Origin: Streptomyces laurentii
GTDB taxonomy: Bacteria > Actinomycetota > Actinomycetes > Streptomycetales > Streptomycetaceae
Direction: 5' to 3'
NCBI GenBank assembly: GCA_002355495.1
Contig: AP017424.1
Coordinates: 1,984,001-2,048,000 of the forward strand
DNA: 64,000 nucleotides
Shown here piece after piece: positions 49,582-58,007 of the stretch. Both the position numbers and the translations under genes were made by a program. Positions within the stretch are counted from its first letter, which is position 1. The number at the start of each line of letters is the position of its first letter. Below the pieces are notes generated by a model. That model made no database searches. It had not been told where the DNA came from and worked only from the letters and a program-made list of their open reading frames with translations.

Positions 49582-50392
49582 AGCGCTCCTCCATTACCCG
49601 GGCGATCAGTTCGGCCGACTCTTTCAGGGAGAGGCTGGCGGCCCGCAGGTGATCGTAGCGACGGACACCCTCCCGGACGGCTGACGGATCGGCGGTCATG
49701 CGGCCTTGGACGAAGTCCTCCGTGTAGACGATGTCGGGGTCGTCCTCGAAGCGCAGGACGTTGAAGGAACCGGCGATACCCGCGTGGACCCCCGCCGAGA
49801 ACGGAAGGATCTGGATCTTCACCCACTCCCGCCGCTGCATCTCCAGCAGATGGGCGAGCTGGTCCCGCATCACCTTGGCCCCGCCCACCTCCTGGCAGAG
49901 CACGGCCTCGCTCATGATCACCCAGACCATGGGCGGTGTGTCGCGGTCCATGATCCGCTGGCGCTCCAGACGGGCGGCGACCGTGTTCTCGAGGTCGTCG
50001 CCGTCCCGGCGCGCGCCCAGCACCTCGCGCGCGTACTCCGGCGTCTGGAGCAGGCCGTAGACCACGTCGGACTGGAAGGCGCAGATGTACGTCGCCCGCG
50101 CCTCCATGTCCGCGTACGGCTGGAACCAGTTCGGCAGCTGACTGCGCAGCACCAGACCGATGAGGCGGGTGAACTGGCCCCCTGTCATCAGGGCGTTGTC
50201 GAGCTGCTCGGAGAATCGGCGGGTGGGCACCTTCTTCGCCGTCTCGATCTGCCCGATCAGGGATGCCGTACAGAAGAGAATGTCCCCCAACTGCTGCTGG
50301 CTGAGCTTCGCCTCCTCCCTCAGGCGCCGGAGTTCGGAACCGTAGTAGTCCAGCGGCGACGCGCTGGGATCGAGGCTACGGATGTTGGCCAT
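49541..50392 (-). CDS. XRE-family regulator with DUF5753 domain
   Basis: A 283-residue regulator: HTH at residues 17-75 (YYGSELRRLREEAKLSQQQLGDILFCTASLIGQIETAKK), then a DUF5753 domain (LPNWFQPYADMEARATYICAFQSDVVYGLLQTPEYAREVL, QILPFSAGVHAGIAGSFNVLRFEDDPDIVYTEDFVQGRM). These WhiJ-like regulators pair with DUF397 proteins and often affect development or antibiotic production. A perfect 12-bp palindrome 22 bp upstream is a plausible autoregulatory site. Confidence 0.9.
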   Translation of the reverse strand: MANIRSLDPSASPLDYYGSELRRLREEAKLSQQQLGDILFCTASLIGQIETAKKVPTRRFSEQLDNALMTGGQFTRLIGLVLRSQLPNWFQPYADMEARATYICAFQSDVVYGLLQTPEYAREVLGARRDGDDLENTVAARLERQRIMDRDTPPMVWVIMSEAVLCQEVGGAKVMRDQLAHLLEMQRREWVKIQILPFSAGVHAGIAGSFNVLRFEDDPDIVYTEDFVQGRMTADPSAVREGVRRYDHLRAASLSLKESAELIARVMEERYGDRSGPGGGVLA

Positions 50393-50413
50393 GCCGAGGC
50401 ACCCCCAAGCTCA

Positions 50414-50425
50414 CGCTTGCAAGCG
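50414..50425. promoter_or_regulatory. 12-bp palindrome before the XRE/DUF397 operon
   Basis: CGCTTGCAAGCG, perfectly symmetric, starting 22 bp upstream of the regulator start codon. Likely bound by the regulator itself. Confidence 0.45.
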
Positions 50426-50706
50426 GTAGTTCTGATTCGTAGCCGAGCGTAGTGGGGTCACTCCGCTCCGGTGGCGTGAATCACACAACGCCCCCCTTTC
50501 CAGCGGAAATCGACACAAGCCGGCGGATGGGCTTCACGGTGGGTGAGGACGGGCAGGCGGGGGTGCCCGAAGCGGGGCGAGGGAGGTGGCGGAGGCGGGC
50601 CGGCGGGGGCGACGGGACGGGTCGGGGGAGACGGTGTGGTTCGCGTGGGGCGCGTAAGGCACCATGGGCGCTCGTACCGCGTACTCGCCAGTAGGAGGAC
50701 CCGCCC
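50426..50706. other. Intergenic stretch before the methyltransferase gene
   Basis: Holds the divergent promoter space. G-rich direct repeats of the type GGCGGGGG/GGCGGGCC fill 50560-50640. I see no RNA gene or open frame with a translation signal. Confidence 0.4.
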
Positions 50707-51345
50707 ATGCCCGCCGCCGAGCCCACCCCCGAGATCCTCGCCGCCTTCGAGGCCGCGAAGGGCTTCATGCCGGCCAAGGAAGGGCTCGCCCTGTACGCCG
50801 CGGCCGCCGACGCCGCGAAGCTCGGGCTGCCGCTCCTCGAGGTCGGCACGTACTGCGGGCGGTCGACGATCCTGCTCGCGGACGTGGCGCGGGCGGCGGG
50901 GACGGTCGCGGTGACCGTGGACCACCACCGGGGCAGCGAGGAGCAGCAGCCGGGCTGGGAGTACCACGACCCGACCGTCGTCGACCCCGAGGTCGGCGTC
51001 ATGGACACCCTGCCGACCTTCCGGCGCACCCTGCGCAAGGCCGGCCTGGAGGACCACGTCGTCGCGGTCGTGGGCCGGTCGCCGCAGGTCGCGGCGGTGT
51101 GGGCGGGGCAGCTGGGCTTCGTCTTCATCGACGGCGGCCACACGGACGAGCACGCCGGCGCCGACTACGAGGGCTGGGCCCCGAAGGTCGCCCCCGGCGG
51201 CCTCCTCGTCATCCACGACGTCTTCCCCGACCCGGCGGACGGCGGTCAGGCCCCGTACCGCGTCTACCTGCGGGCGCTGGAGTCGGGCGACTTCGAGGAG
51301 ATCTCGGTGACGGACTCGCTGCGGGTGCTGCGGCGCCGGGGCTGA
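50707..51345 (+). CDS. Class I SAM-dependent methyltransferase
   Basis: A 212-residue methyltransferase with SAM motif I in LPLLEVGTYCGRSTILLADVA (about residues 41-61), motif II around VAVTVDHHRGSEEQQPGW, and FVFIDGGHTDEHAGADYEGWAPKVAPGGLLVIHDVF, the acidic/His pattern typical of small-molecule O-methyltransferases. AGGAGG at 50693-50698 precedes the ATG. In Streptomyces it is a conserved stand-alone gene; substrate unknown. Confidence 0.87.
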   Translation: MPAAEPTPEILAAFEAAKGFMPAKEGLALYAAAADAAKLGLPLLEVGTYCGRSTILLADVARAAGTVAVTVDHHRGSEEQQPGWEYHDPTVVDPEVGVMDTLPTFRRTLRKAGLEDHVVAVVGRSPQVAAVWAGQLGFVFIDGGHTDEHAGADYEGWAPKVAPGGLLVIHDVFPDPADGGQAPYRVYLRALESGDFEEISVTDSLRVLRRRG

Positions 51346-51455
51346 GGGGGCATCCCCGCTCGCGCGCGGAGCAGCCTTCGTGACCCGCGGTGCCGCTCGG
51401 CCCCGGCCTCCTTTTCGACACGTTTCACGGAGGCCGGGGCCGAACGCACCGGCGG

Positions 51456-53672
51456 CTAGTACAACGACGTCACGTACAGGCAGTTGGTGTAGCTGTAGCC
51501 CGACTCGATCTTGTCGCTGCTCGCCTTCTTCACCTCGGCCGACGTCGTCGTGCTGTTGCGCTTCTGCAGGAACTGGTAGGTGCCCGCGGGCAGGTACAGG
51601 GTGCGCTTGGGGTACTTGGAGGAGCTGCCGGAGCAGGGCTTGAGGCCCGACTTCGGGATGAGGATGCCCGGGTAGGCCTTGCAGGAGCCGCAGGCCGGGA
51701 TGGTGATGCGGCCGGTGACCGGGCCGGTGAAGAGGACCTGGACCTCGCCGGGGCCGTCGTTACTGATGACCATCTGCTGGCCGGAGCCGCCCGCCGTCGC
51801 GCCGGACGGGACCTTCTTGCCGGCGGCGTCCGTCTCCTGGGCGATCTCGGCGGCGATGGAGACGTTGCGGGCCTGGTCGGCCTTCGAGCTGGACGGGTTG
51901 TTCTTCACGAAGGCGTCCATCGTCGTGACCGCCTCCTCGAACTTCTTGTCCTTGAACTGGCTGATGCCGCACCCGAATTCACCGCGCCACGCGGACCGCT
52001 CCGCGTCGCCGGCGAGCTTGCCGTACGTGGCACCGGGCATCCGGGTCAGGGTGGTGGTGAAGCGCTGCAGGTCCTCCGCCGTCTCGCAGGGCGAGGAGTC
52101 CATGCCCTGCTCGCGCGCCTTCAGCTTCGCGCGGAGGGTCGGTTCGATGCGCGCGGGGTAGGGCGAGTCCGGGAAGGTCTTCGTCACCTCGTTGAACTGG
52201 TCGGCCGCCGTCTGCTCGGTGCCCGCGGCCCCGATCGTGTTGACCCCGCACTCGAACAGCGACCGGGCCAGCGGGTCGTCGGCCTTGCCGACGAGGTCGC
52301 CGAGCAGCTTGCGGTCCACGACCTCCGGCAGGGAGCGCAGGTGCTTGAGGGGGGCGATGGCGCCGCAGAAGTTCTCGCGGTCGTACGGGGAGGAGACGGC
52401 CTTGTAGTACGCCTGGAGCCGGTCCGGGACCTTCCCCGCCGCCCGCGAGCCGGCGTGCCGGGTGCCGAGTTCCTGGTACGTGTCGAGGGCGTCGCGGTAG
52501 GTGGCCCGGGCCGTGTCGAAGCTCTGGTCGGCACTCTTCTTCACCTTGCCGTCGGCGACGGCCAGCCGGTCGAGGAGCGACTGTTCGACGGCTTCGTCGC
52601 GGGCCGCGCCGTACGCGAAGGTGCCGCCGCCCGGGATGGCGACCAGCAGCACGAGCGCGACCGGCAGGACGAACTTCCGGCGGTCCGGCAGGGCCAGGGT
52701 CTCCGGACGGGCGTGGAGGGCGCGCCGGGCGCCGTCGGCGGCCGCGAGGAGCTGGACGATGCCGAACGCGACGAGGACGCCCAGCGGGATGCCGTCGGGG
52801 TCGGCGGGCAGCGCCACGACGAGCAGCACGATCACGGCGGCCCAGCACACCGCGGCGAAGGCCCACTTCTTGAGCAGGACGTAGCCGAGGCCCAGACCGG
52901 AAAGGTTGAGGAGGGCGACGGCGACGGCCTGCGCGGGGTTCGCGGGTCCGGGCGGCGGGGGCGGCACGGAGGGGCCGGGAGCCAGGGGAGGCAGCGGGAA
53001 CCCGCCGCCCGGCGGCATGCCGCCGCCCTGGCCCGGCGGGACCGCGCCGTACGCGGGAGGGGTCGCGCCGTAGCCGGACTGCGGCGCGCCGCCGTAACCG
53101 GGCTGAGGTGCCCCGTAACCCGGCGGGACCGCGCCCTGCCCCGGCGCGCCGAATCCCCCGGCCGCCGCCATCGGCGGCCCGAACCCGGGCACCGGCTCCG
53201 GAGCCGCACCCGGCTGCGGAACCGCCGGAGCTCCCGCCTGGGGCCCCGACTGCGCCCCCGGCGGGGTGGTCGGTGCCGGCGGCGGAGGCGTCACCGGCTG
53301 CGTGGGCGTGGGTGCGGGCGTGGGCACGGGCTGCGCGGGTATGGGCTGGGCGGGCGCGGGAGCAGCCCCGTCGGCCGGCGGCAGCGCACCGCTCGCGGGC
53401 CCGGCGGGTCCGGCGGGCTCGGCCGTCCCGGCGGGCCGTACCGGCTCGAAGCCCGGCGGCACGGCGTCGTTCACCTCCGGCACCGCGTCGCTCACGTCCT
53501 CCGCCGCGCCCGCTCCCGACGGCGGCGCCTGCCGCTCGTACCCGGGCGGAATCGCGTCGTATACGGGCGGCTGCGCGGGCGGCGGCGGTACGGGAGCTGA
53601 CGCTCCGTCACCCGTGCGGTCGTCCCGCCCCGCCGTACCCTCGCCACCGCGGTCGTGCTGGTCCCCGGCCAC
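51456..53672 (-). CDS. Proline-rich membrane protein with extracellular helical-repeat domain
   Basis: A 738-residue protein of unknown function. Residues 1-250 are a disordered Pro/Gly/Ala tail with repeats such as PPGYGAPQPGYGGAPQSGYG. Three to four transmembrane helices follow (about 255-345: VAVALLNLSGLGLGYVLLKKW, AAVCWAAVIVLLVVALP, VLPVALVLLVAIPGGGTFAYG). The external part (about 350-738) has helical TPR-like stretches (ARATYRDALDTYQELGTRHAGSRAAGKVPDRLQAYY) with conserved Cys, and ends in a small beta domain with CGSCKAYPG and CLYVTSLY. GTG start with AGAGGGGGG upstream. Confidence 0.75.
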   Translation of the reverse strand: MAGDQHDRGGEGTAGRDDRTGDGASAPVPPPPAQPPVYDAIPPGYERQAPPSGAGAAEDVSDAVPEVNDAVPPGFEPVRPAGTAEPAGPAGPASGALPPADGAAPAPAQPIPAQPVPTPAPTPTQPVTPPPPAPTTPPGAQSGPQAGAPAVPQPGAAPEPVPGFGPPMAAAGGFGAPGQGAVPPGYGAPQPGYGGAPQSGYGATPPAYGAVPPGQGGGMPPGGGFPLPPLAPGPSVPPPPPGPANPAQAVAVALLNLSGLGLGYVLLKKWAFAAVCWAAVIVLLVVALPADPDGIPLGVLVAFGIVQLLAAADGARRALHARPETLALPDRRKFVLPVALVLLVAIPGGGTFAYGAARDEAVEQSLLDRLAVADGKVKKSADQSFDTARATYRDALDTYQELGTRHAGSRAAGKVPDRLQAYYKAVSSPYDRENFCGAIAPLKHLRSLPEVVDRKLLGDLVGKADDPLARSLFECGVNTIGAAGTEQTAADQFNEVTKTFPDSPYPARIEPTLRAKLKAREQGMDSSPCETAEDLQRFTTTLTRMPGATYGKLAGDAERSAWRGEFGCGISQFKDKKFEEAVTTMDAFVKNNPSSSKADQARNVSIAAEIAQETDAAGKKVPSGATAGGSGQQMVISNDGPGEVQVLFTGPVTGRITIPACGSCKAYPGILIPKSGLKPCSGSSSKYPKRTLYLPAGTYQFLQKRNSTTTSAEVKKASSDKIESGYSYTNCLYVTSLY

Positions 53673-53820
53673 CGGTCCCCCCTCTGTTCATCACACTGGC
53701 TCGCCACGCTAGTTCGTCACACTGGTGCGACCCGCACATCCTTCACCCTCCCTTTACACACCTTCCACCCACTTGATTCCGCAGCGGGCATTCCTGGCCG
53801 GAAACCGCTACGGTCGCGGG

Positions 53821-54735
53821 GTGCCGTACCACCACCGCAAGTTCCTCGCCCTCACCCTGCCGCTCGCACTCCCGTTCGCCTTGACGGCCTGCGGCGGCGC
53901 CTCCGACGCCTCCCCGGCGGAGCGGTCCTCCCGTACCGCCGACGCGAAGGCCACCGGCGGCTCCGGGGCCGCCGGCGCCGTCCCCGGAGCGAAGGATTCG
54001 GCCACTCCGGGCGGTCCCGCACCCACCCGCTCGGCCGGCCGTTCCACACCGACGGCCGACCGTCCGCTCGCCGGACGCACGGTCGTCGTCGACCCGGGCC
54101 ACAATCCCGGAAACTTCCGGCATTCCACCGAAATCAATAAGAAGGTGGATATCGGAACGAAACGTAAGGAATGCGACACCACCGGCACCTCCACCAACGC
54201 CGGCTACACCGAGGCCGCCTTCACCCTCGACGTCTCACACCGCCTTCGCGCCCTTCTCGAGAAGCAGGGCGCCAAGGTCGCGCTCGTCCATGACGCCGAC
54301 CGCCCCTACGGTCCGTGCGTCGACGAACGTGCCCGCATCGGCAACGACGCCAAGGCCGACGCCGTCGTCTCCGTCCACGCCGACGGCTCGGCGGCCGGGA
54401 ACCGCGGGTTCCATGTGATTCTCCCCGCACGCGTGAAGGACGGGGCCGCCGACACCAGCGCGATCATGGCGCCGTCCCGTACCCTCGGTGAGAAGCTCGT
54501 CACGCACTTCTCCCGGGCCACCGGCAACAAGCCGGCCAACTACATCGGTTCCGGTACCGGGTTGGACGTGCGCGACGATCTCGGGGGGCTCAATCTCTCC
54601 ACCGTGCCCAAGGTCTTCCTCGAATGCGGCAACATGCGCGACGGGAAGGACGCCGCCCTGTTGACGGACGCCTCGTGGCGCCAGAAAGCGGCGCAGGGGA
54701 TCGCCGACGGCATCGGGGCCTACCTCAAGGGGTAG
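53821..54735 (+). CDS. N-acetylmuramoyl-L-alanine amidase (Amidase_3), lipoprotein
   Basis: A 304-residue secreted lipoprotein. The signal KFLALTLPLALPFALTACGG gives lipobox LTAC (Cys about 24), then a disordered Ala/Ser/Pro spacer, and an AmiC-type zinc amidase: first metal His/Glu region TVVVDPGHNPGNF, VALVHDADRPYGPCVDERARIGNDAKADAVVSVHADGS with the zinc His, and the catalytic Glu in STVPKVFLECGNMRDGKDAALL. It cleaves the amide between MurNAc and the stem peptide. TACGGT (53809-53814) lies 6 bp before GTG 53821, suggesting a leaderless mRNA. Confidence 0.92.
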   Translation: MPYHHRKFLALTLPLALPFALTACGGASDASPAERSSRTADAKATGGSGAAGAVPGAKDSATPGGPAPTRSAGRSTPTADRPLAGRTVVVDPGHNPGNFRHSTEINKKVDIGTKRKECDTTGTSTNAGYTEAAFTLDVSHRLRALLEKQGAKVALVHDADRPYGPCVDERARIGNDAKADAVVSVHADGSAAGNRGFHVILPARVKDGAADTSAIMAPSRTLGEKLVTHFSRATGNKPANYIGSGTGLDVRDDLGGLNLSTVPKVFLECGNMRDGKDAALLTDASWRQKAAQGIADGIGAYLKG

Positions 54736-54838
54736 AACCGCCTGGCGGCCGGCCGGACGATAGATTCGCCCCCGACGACGGGGCCGCCCCCGTGCTTCGC
54801 GCCACCCCGACGAGACGACCCGACGAAGGACTCTTTAC

Positions 54839-55729
54839 GTGAATATCCGCTCCCTCACTCGAGGCGATGGCGTGCTGATCGGTGCAGCGGTGGTGCTGTT
54901 CATCGCCTCGTTCCTCGGCATCTCCGGCTGCGACCTGCCGGGCAACGCGTGCGACGCGTTCGACTCGCCGTTCTCGTGGGAGGTGTCCCCGCTCGGCTGG
55001 GGCTCCTTCCTCCTCGGCATCGCCGGTGCCGCCCTCGTGGTCGTCTCGCGGGCGCTGCCCCAGCAGCAGCAGCGCAAGGTGGCCGGTCTGGAGCTCGGCC
55101 AGCTCGGCGTGGCGTTCACCGTCGCCGCCGCCTGGACCCTCCTCATGTGGGTCTTCGAGTCGAGCAGCGCCGGTGCCGGCCTGATCCTCGGCCTCATCGC
55201 CTCGCTCGCCCTCGCGGGCGCGGCCATCGCCGGCCCGCTCGTCCCGGCCCTCCAGGCCCCGCTGCTCAGCGCGCCCCGGCCGCAGACCCCGCAGCCGTAC
55301 GGCATGCAGGCGGGCCAGGCCGGTCCGGCCGGGCAGTTCGGCCAGCAGGGCGCGCCCGGCGGCTACGGCTACCCCGGCGCCCAGCAGCAGCCGTACGGCG
55401 CCCAGCCCGACCCGTCGCTCGGCGGCGGCCAGCAGCCCTTCGGCGGTCAGGGCCCGGCCCAGGGTCAGGCGCCGGCGCAGGCCCAGCCGCAGGGCCAGGC
55501 CGCGCCGGCCCACGGGCAGGCTCCGGCGGCGGACTTCGCGCCGTTCTGGTTCGCGGTCCCCGTCGCCCGCCCGCTCTACGGTGAGGACGGCAGCCCGGCC
55601 CCCATCGCCGAACTGGCCCCCGGCACCTGGTACCTGGCCGTCGAGCAGCGCGGCCAGGCCCTCGTCGCCCAGACCCAGGACGGCCGGCGCGGTGTCCTGC
55701 AGGACACCACCGGCATCCAGCGCGGCTGA
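54839..55729 (+). CDS. Conserved Streptomyces membrane protein
   Basis: A 296-residue protein. Four hydrophobic helices occupy residues 8-140 (GVLIGAAVVLFIASFLGIS, WGSFLLGIAGAALVVVSRAL, LGVAFTVAAAWTLLMWVF, GLILGLIASLALAGAAIAGPLV). A Gln/Gly/Pro/Tyr-rich linker follows (150-235), then a small C-terminal domain (FAPFWFAVPVARPLYGEDG, PGTWYLAVEQRGQALVAQTQDGRRGVLQDTTG). Function unknown. GTG start. Confidence 0.78.
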   Translation: MNIRSLTRGDGVLIGAAVVLFIASFLGISGCDLPGNACDAFDSPFSWEVSPLGWGSFLLGIAGAALVVVSRALPQQQQRKVAGLELGQLGVAFTVAAAWTLLMWVFESSSAGAGLILGLIASLALAGAAIAGPLVPALQAPLLSAPRPQTPQPYGMQAGQAGPAGQFGQQGAPGGYGYPGAQQQPYGAQPDPSLGGGQQPFGGQGPAQGQAPAQAQPQGQAAPAHGQAPAADFAPFWFAVPVARPLYGEDGSPAPIAELAPGTWYLAVEQRGQALVAQTQDGRRGVLQDTTGIQRG

Positions 55730-55832
55730 GCACCGGGAACGACGTCCTTCCGGTCCGCCTCGTCGACGGCCCCTCGTCCGGATCCCTTCCGGGCGGGGGG
55801 CCGTTGCCGTACAGTCGCCGGACGCAAGCGAT

Positions 55833-55847
55833 CTGACGCAACGTCAG
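55833..55847. promoter_or_regulatory. CTGAC-N5-GTCAG palindrome, copy 3
   Basis: CTGACGCAACGTCAG, 72 bp upstream of the LLM oxidoreductase start. It shares symmetric arms and centre length with the sites at 27545 and 49045. Confidence 0.55.
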
Positions 55848-55867
55848 CCATGCCGGATCGCGTCGCT

Positions 55868-55905
55868 TCACGTCACGCCGCACCACGCCACGTCACGCCA
55901 CGTCG
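55868..55905. repeat. Short direct repeats in the LLM oxidoreductase leader
   Basis: Overlapping copies of CACGTCACGCC and CACGCCACGTC between the palindrome and the ribosome-binding site. Probably a small slippage product. Confidence 0.5.
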
Positions 55906-55919
55906 GAAGGTTGCCCGGC

Positions 55920-56930
55920 ATGCGTCTCGGACTCTCCCTCGGCTACTGGGGACGCGGCCCCTCCCCCACCTCTCTCGACCTGGCCCGCGAGGCCGAACGC
56001 CTCGGCTACCACTCCGTCTGGACCGCCGAGGCCTGGGGTTCCGACGCGTTCACCGCGCTCACCTGGATCGCCGCGCACACCTCCCGGATCCGGCTCGGGA
56101 CGGCCGTCGCCCAGATGGCCGCCCGCACGCCGACCGCGACGGCCATGCACGCGCTCACCCTCGACCACCTCTCCGGCGGGCGGATGTCGCTCGGACTCGG
56201 GCTGTCCGGGCCGCAGGTGGTGGAGGGCTGGTACGGGCGGCCGTTCCCGCGCTCGCCGCTGACCGCGACGCGCGAGTACGTGGACGTGGTGAAGCAGGTG
56301 CTGCGCCGCGAGGGGCCCGTCACGCTCGACGGGCGCTACCACCCGCACCCGTACAACGGCCCCGACGGCACCGGCCTCGGCAAGCCCCTCAAACCGATCA
56401 CCCACCCCCTCCGGGCGGAACTTCCCGTGCTGCTCGGTGCCGAGGGTCCCAAGAACGTCGCGCAGACGCTGCGGATCGCCGACGGCTGGCTGCCGCTGTA
56501 CTGGTCCCCCACCCGCTGGGCGGAGGTGTACGGCCTGACGGCCCCGCTCCGCGACGGTTTCCTCGTCGCGCCGATGGTGCGCGCCCAGGTGTGCGAGGAC
56601 ATCGCGGCCGGGCTGCTGCCGGTGAAGGCGATGCTCGGCTTCTACATCGGCGGCATGGGGCACACGGCCCGTAACTTCCACGCCGATCTGATGGGGCGGA
56701 TGGGGTACGAGGCGGAGGCGCGGCGCGTCCAGGAGCTGTTCGCGGCGGGGCGGCGCGAAGAGGCGGTGCTCGCCGTACCGGACGCCTTCGCCGACGAGAT
56801 CTCCCTGGTCGGACCGAGGGAGCGGATCGCCGAACGGCTGGCGGAATGGCGCAAGGGCCCGGTGACGGACCTGCTGGTCACGGCACCGGACCCGATGACA
56901 CTCCGGACGCTGGCGGAGCTGAACTCCTAG
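55920..56930 (+). CDS. LLM-class F420-dependent oxidoreductase
   Basis: A 336-residue luciferase-like monooxygenase-fold enzyme: MRLGLSLGYWG at the start, AREAERLGYHSVWTAEAWGSDAF, RIRLGTAVAQMAARTPTATAMHALTLDHLSGGRMSLGLGLSGPQVVEGWYG, and PVLLGAEGPKNVAQTLRIADGWLP. This subgroup uses coenzyme F420 and includes enzymes implicated in alkyl or steroid-like substrate metabolism in actinobacteria; the actual substrate is unknown. GGAAGG at 55905-55910 precedes ATG 55920. The shared upstream palindrome suggests co-regulation with the two CoA-ester operons. Confidence 0.9.
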   Translation: MRLGLSLGYWGRGPSPTSLDLAREAERLGYHSVWTAEAWGSDAFTALTWIAAHTSRIRLGTAVAQMAARTPTATAMHALTLDHLSGGRMSLGLGLSGPQVVEGWYGRPFPRSPLTATREYVDVVKQVLRREGPVTLDGRYHPHPYNGPDGTGLGKPLKPITHPLRAELPVLLGAEGPKNVAQTLRIADGWLPLYWSPTRWAEVYGLTAPLRDGFLVAPMVRAQVCEDIAAGLLPVKAMLGFYIGGMGHTARNFHADLMGRMGYEAEARRVQELFAAGRREEAVLAVPDAFADEISLVGPRERIAERLAEWRKGPVTDLLVTAPDPMTLRTLAELNS

Positions 56931-56936
56931 GGGACG

Positions 56937-57066
56937 CCCCTGGAGGTCTCCCCTGGGGGTCTCCCCTGGGGGTCTCCCCTGGGGGTCTCCCCTGGGGGTC
57001 TCCCCTGGGGGTCTCCCCTGGGGGTCTCCCCTGGGGGTCTCCCCTGGGGGTCTCCCCTGGGAGTGC
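56937..57066. repeat. Ten tandem 13-bp units between convergent genes
   Basis: The unit CCCCTGGGGGTCT repeats head to tail. The first copy (56937-56949) has one substitution, eight copies (56950-57053) are identical, and the last (57054-57066) is degenerate. Each unit holds the near-palindrome CCCCTGGGGG. The array fills the gap between the LLM oxidoreductase stop (56930) and the lipoprotein stop (57068). Confidence 0.95.
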
Positions 57067-57067
57067 C

Positions 57068-57697
57068 TCAGCCGCCGCCGAGCTGGGAGGCGCTGGGGAC
57101 CTTGTCGACGACCTCCGCGCCCGCGCTCTTCCCCGCGTCCTTCACCCCGTTGATGACGCTCTCGAAGGACCCGATGTCGCCCGCGCTCGCCTCGCCGTCG
57201 CGCAGCTTCGTGCCGAGCTGCTTGAGCGACTCGATGCCGGCGCTGAGCGGCGCGACCGCCTTCGAAAGCAGCGGGTCGCCTTTGGCGTTGTTCACGGCGG
57301 CCTTGAGCCGGTTGTACGTGAACGCGCCCGCGAGGCCGGCCTTGACGAGGGCGAAGGTGCGCCCGTCGGCGCCCTTGTTGAACGTGCCCGCGCGGTACGG
57401 CTTCACGATCCACTGATAGGTCGCGCCGGCCGCGAGACCCGCGTTCGCCACGAAACGGGTCTTGGCCAGCTTCTGCTGCTCGAAGCTCGCCGAGGCGGTC
57501 GGGGTCGCGGCGGTACCGGTCGTCATGGACTGCGAGCTGTCGCCGCCGCCGCAGGCCGCGGTCGTCGTGAGCAGCGCGCCGGACAGGAACAGCGCGGCGG
57601 CCGCGCGGCGCGCGCGCGTACGAAGCGGGGCACGGTGAGACCTCCCTGGGGCCCCGGGGCCTGCCCGGGGGTGTGGCGCCAGCGTCGCCCGGGGCAC
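57068..57697 (-). CDS. Hypothetical lipoprotein, N-terminus probably frameshifted
   Basis: The conserved part is a signal-lipobox RRAAAALFLSGALLTTTAACGG followed by an alpha-helical domain (FVANAGLAAGATYQWIVKPYRAGTF, LAGAFTYNRLKAAVNNAKGD) ending in QLGGG; function unknown. The reading frame runs upstream to 57697 with an unlikely Pro/Arg-rich N-terminus. A proper start, GTG 57634 with GGAGG seven bases upstream, encodes PRFVRARA but in a different frame. Removing one CG from the (CG)n run at about 57611-57619 would join them as MPRFVRARRAAAALFLSG, a normal lipoprotein signal. So the gene is either shifted here or carries a sequencing indel. Confidence 0.7.
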   Translation of the reverse strand: MPRATLAPHPRAGPGAPGRSHRAPLRTRARRAAAALFLSGALLTTTAACGGGDSSQSMTTGTAATPTASASFEQQKLAKTRFVANAGLAAGATYQWIVKPYRAGTFNKGADGRTFALVKAGLAGAFTYNRLKAAVNNAKGDPLLSKAVAPLSAGIESLKQLGTKLRDGEASAGDIGSFESVINGVKDAGKSAGAEVVDKVPSASQLGGG

Positions 57698-57717
57698 GGC
57701 GGGACGCCGGCGGGCGG

Positions 57718-57792
57718 ACCCGTACGGGTCGGGGGCGGGCTCGTGGGTCCGTACGTGCGGGTGCGGGGCGGGACTCGTGGACCCGTACGGGT
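57718..57792. promoter_or_regulatory. Paired ACCCGTACGGGT palindromes
   Basis: Two identical perfect 12-bp palindromes at 57718-57729 and 57781-57792. Start-to-start spacing is 63 bp, six helical turns, in the divergent region between the lipoprotein and AraC genes. Confidence 0.45.
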
Positions 57793-58007
57793 TCGGGCGG
57801 CGCCCGCGAGCGGGCCGGCCGAGGGCCCCGTACGGCGTACGGCATCCCTTCCTCTCTCGCCACCTTCCACATCTCCGCAGGTCAGAGCCGTGGGACGTCC
57901 CTCGGCGTCCCTGGGACGGCGGCGCCTCTGGCCCCCGCCCGGTGACCGCTCGGACAGTGGATCACCGGCCCGGGACGGTTCCGGGCGGGGGGAGGGTCGA
58001 GAGGTCG

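Noticed and set aside
56937..57066. Possible CRISPR or attachment-site array
   Set aside because: Units are 13 bp, contiguous and without spacers, and no integrase or cas gene is nearby.
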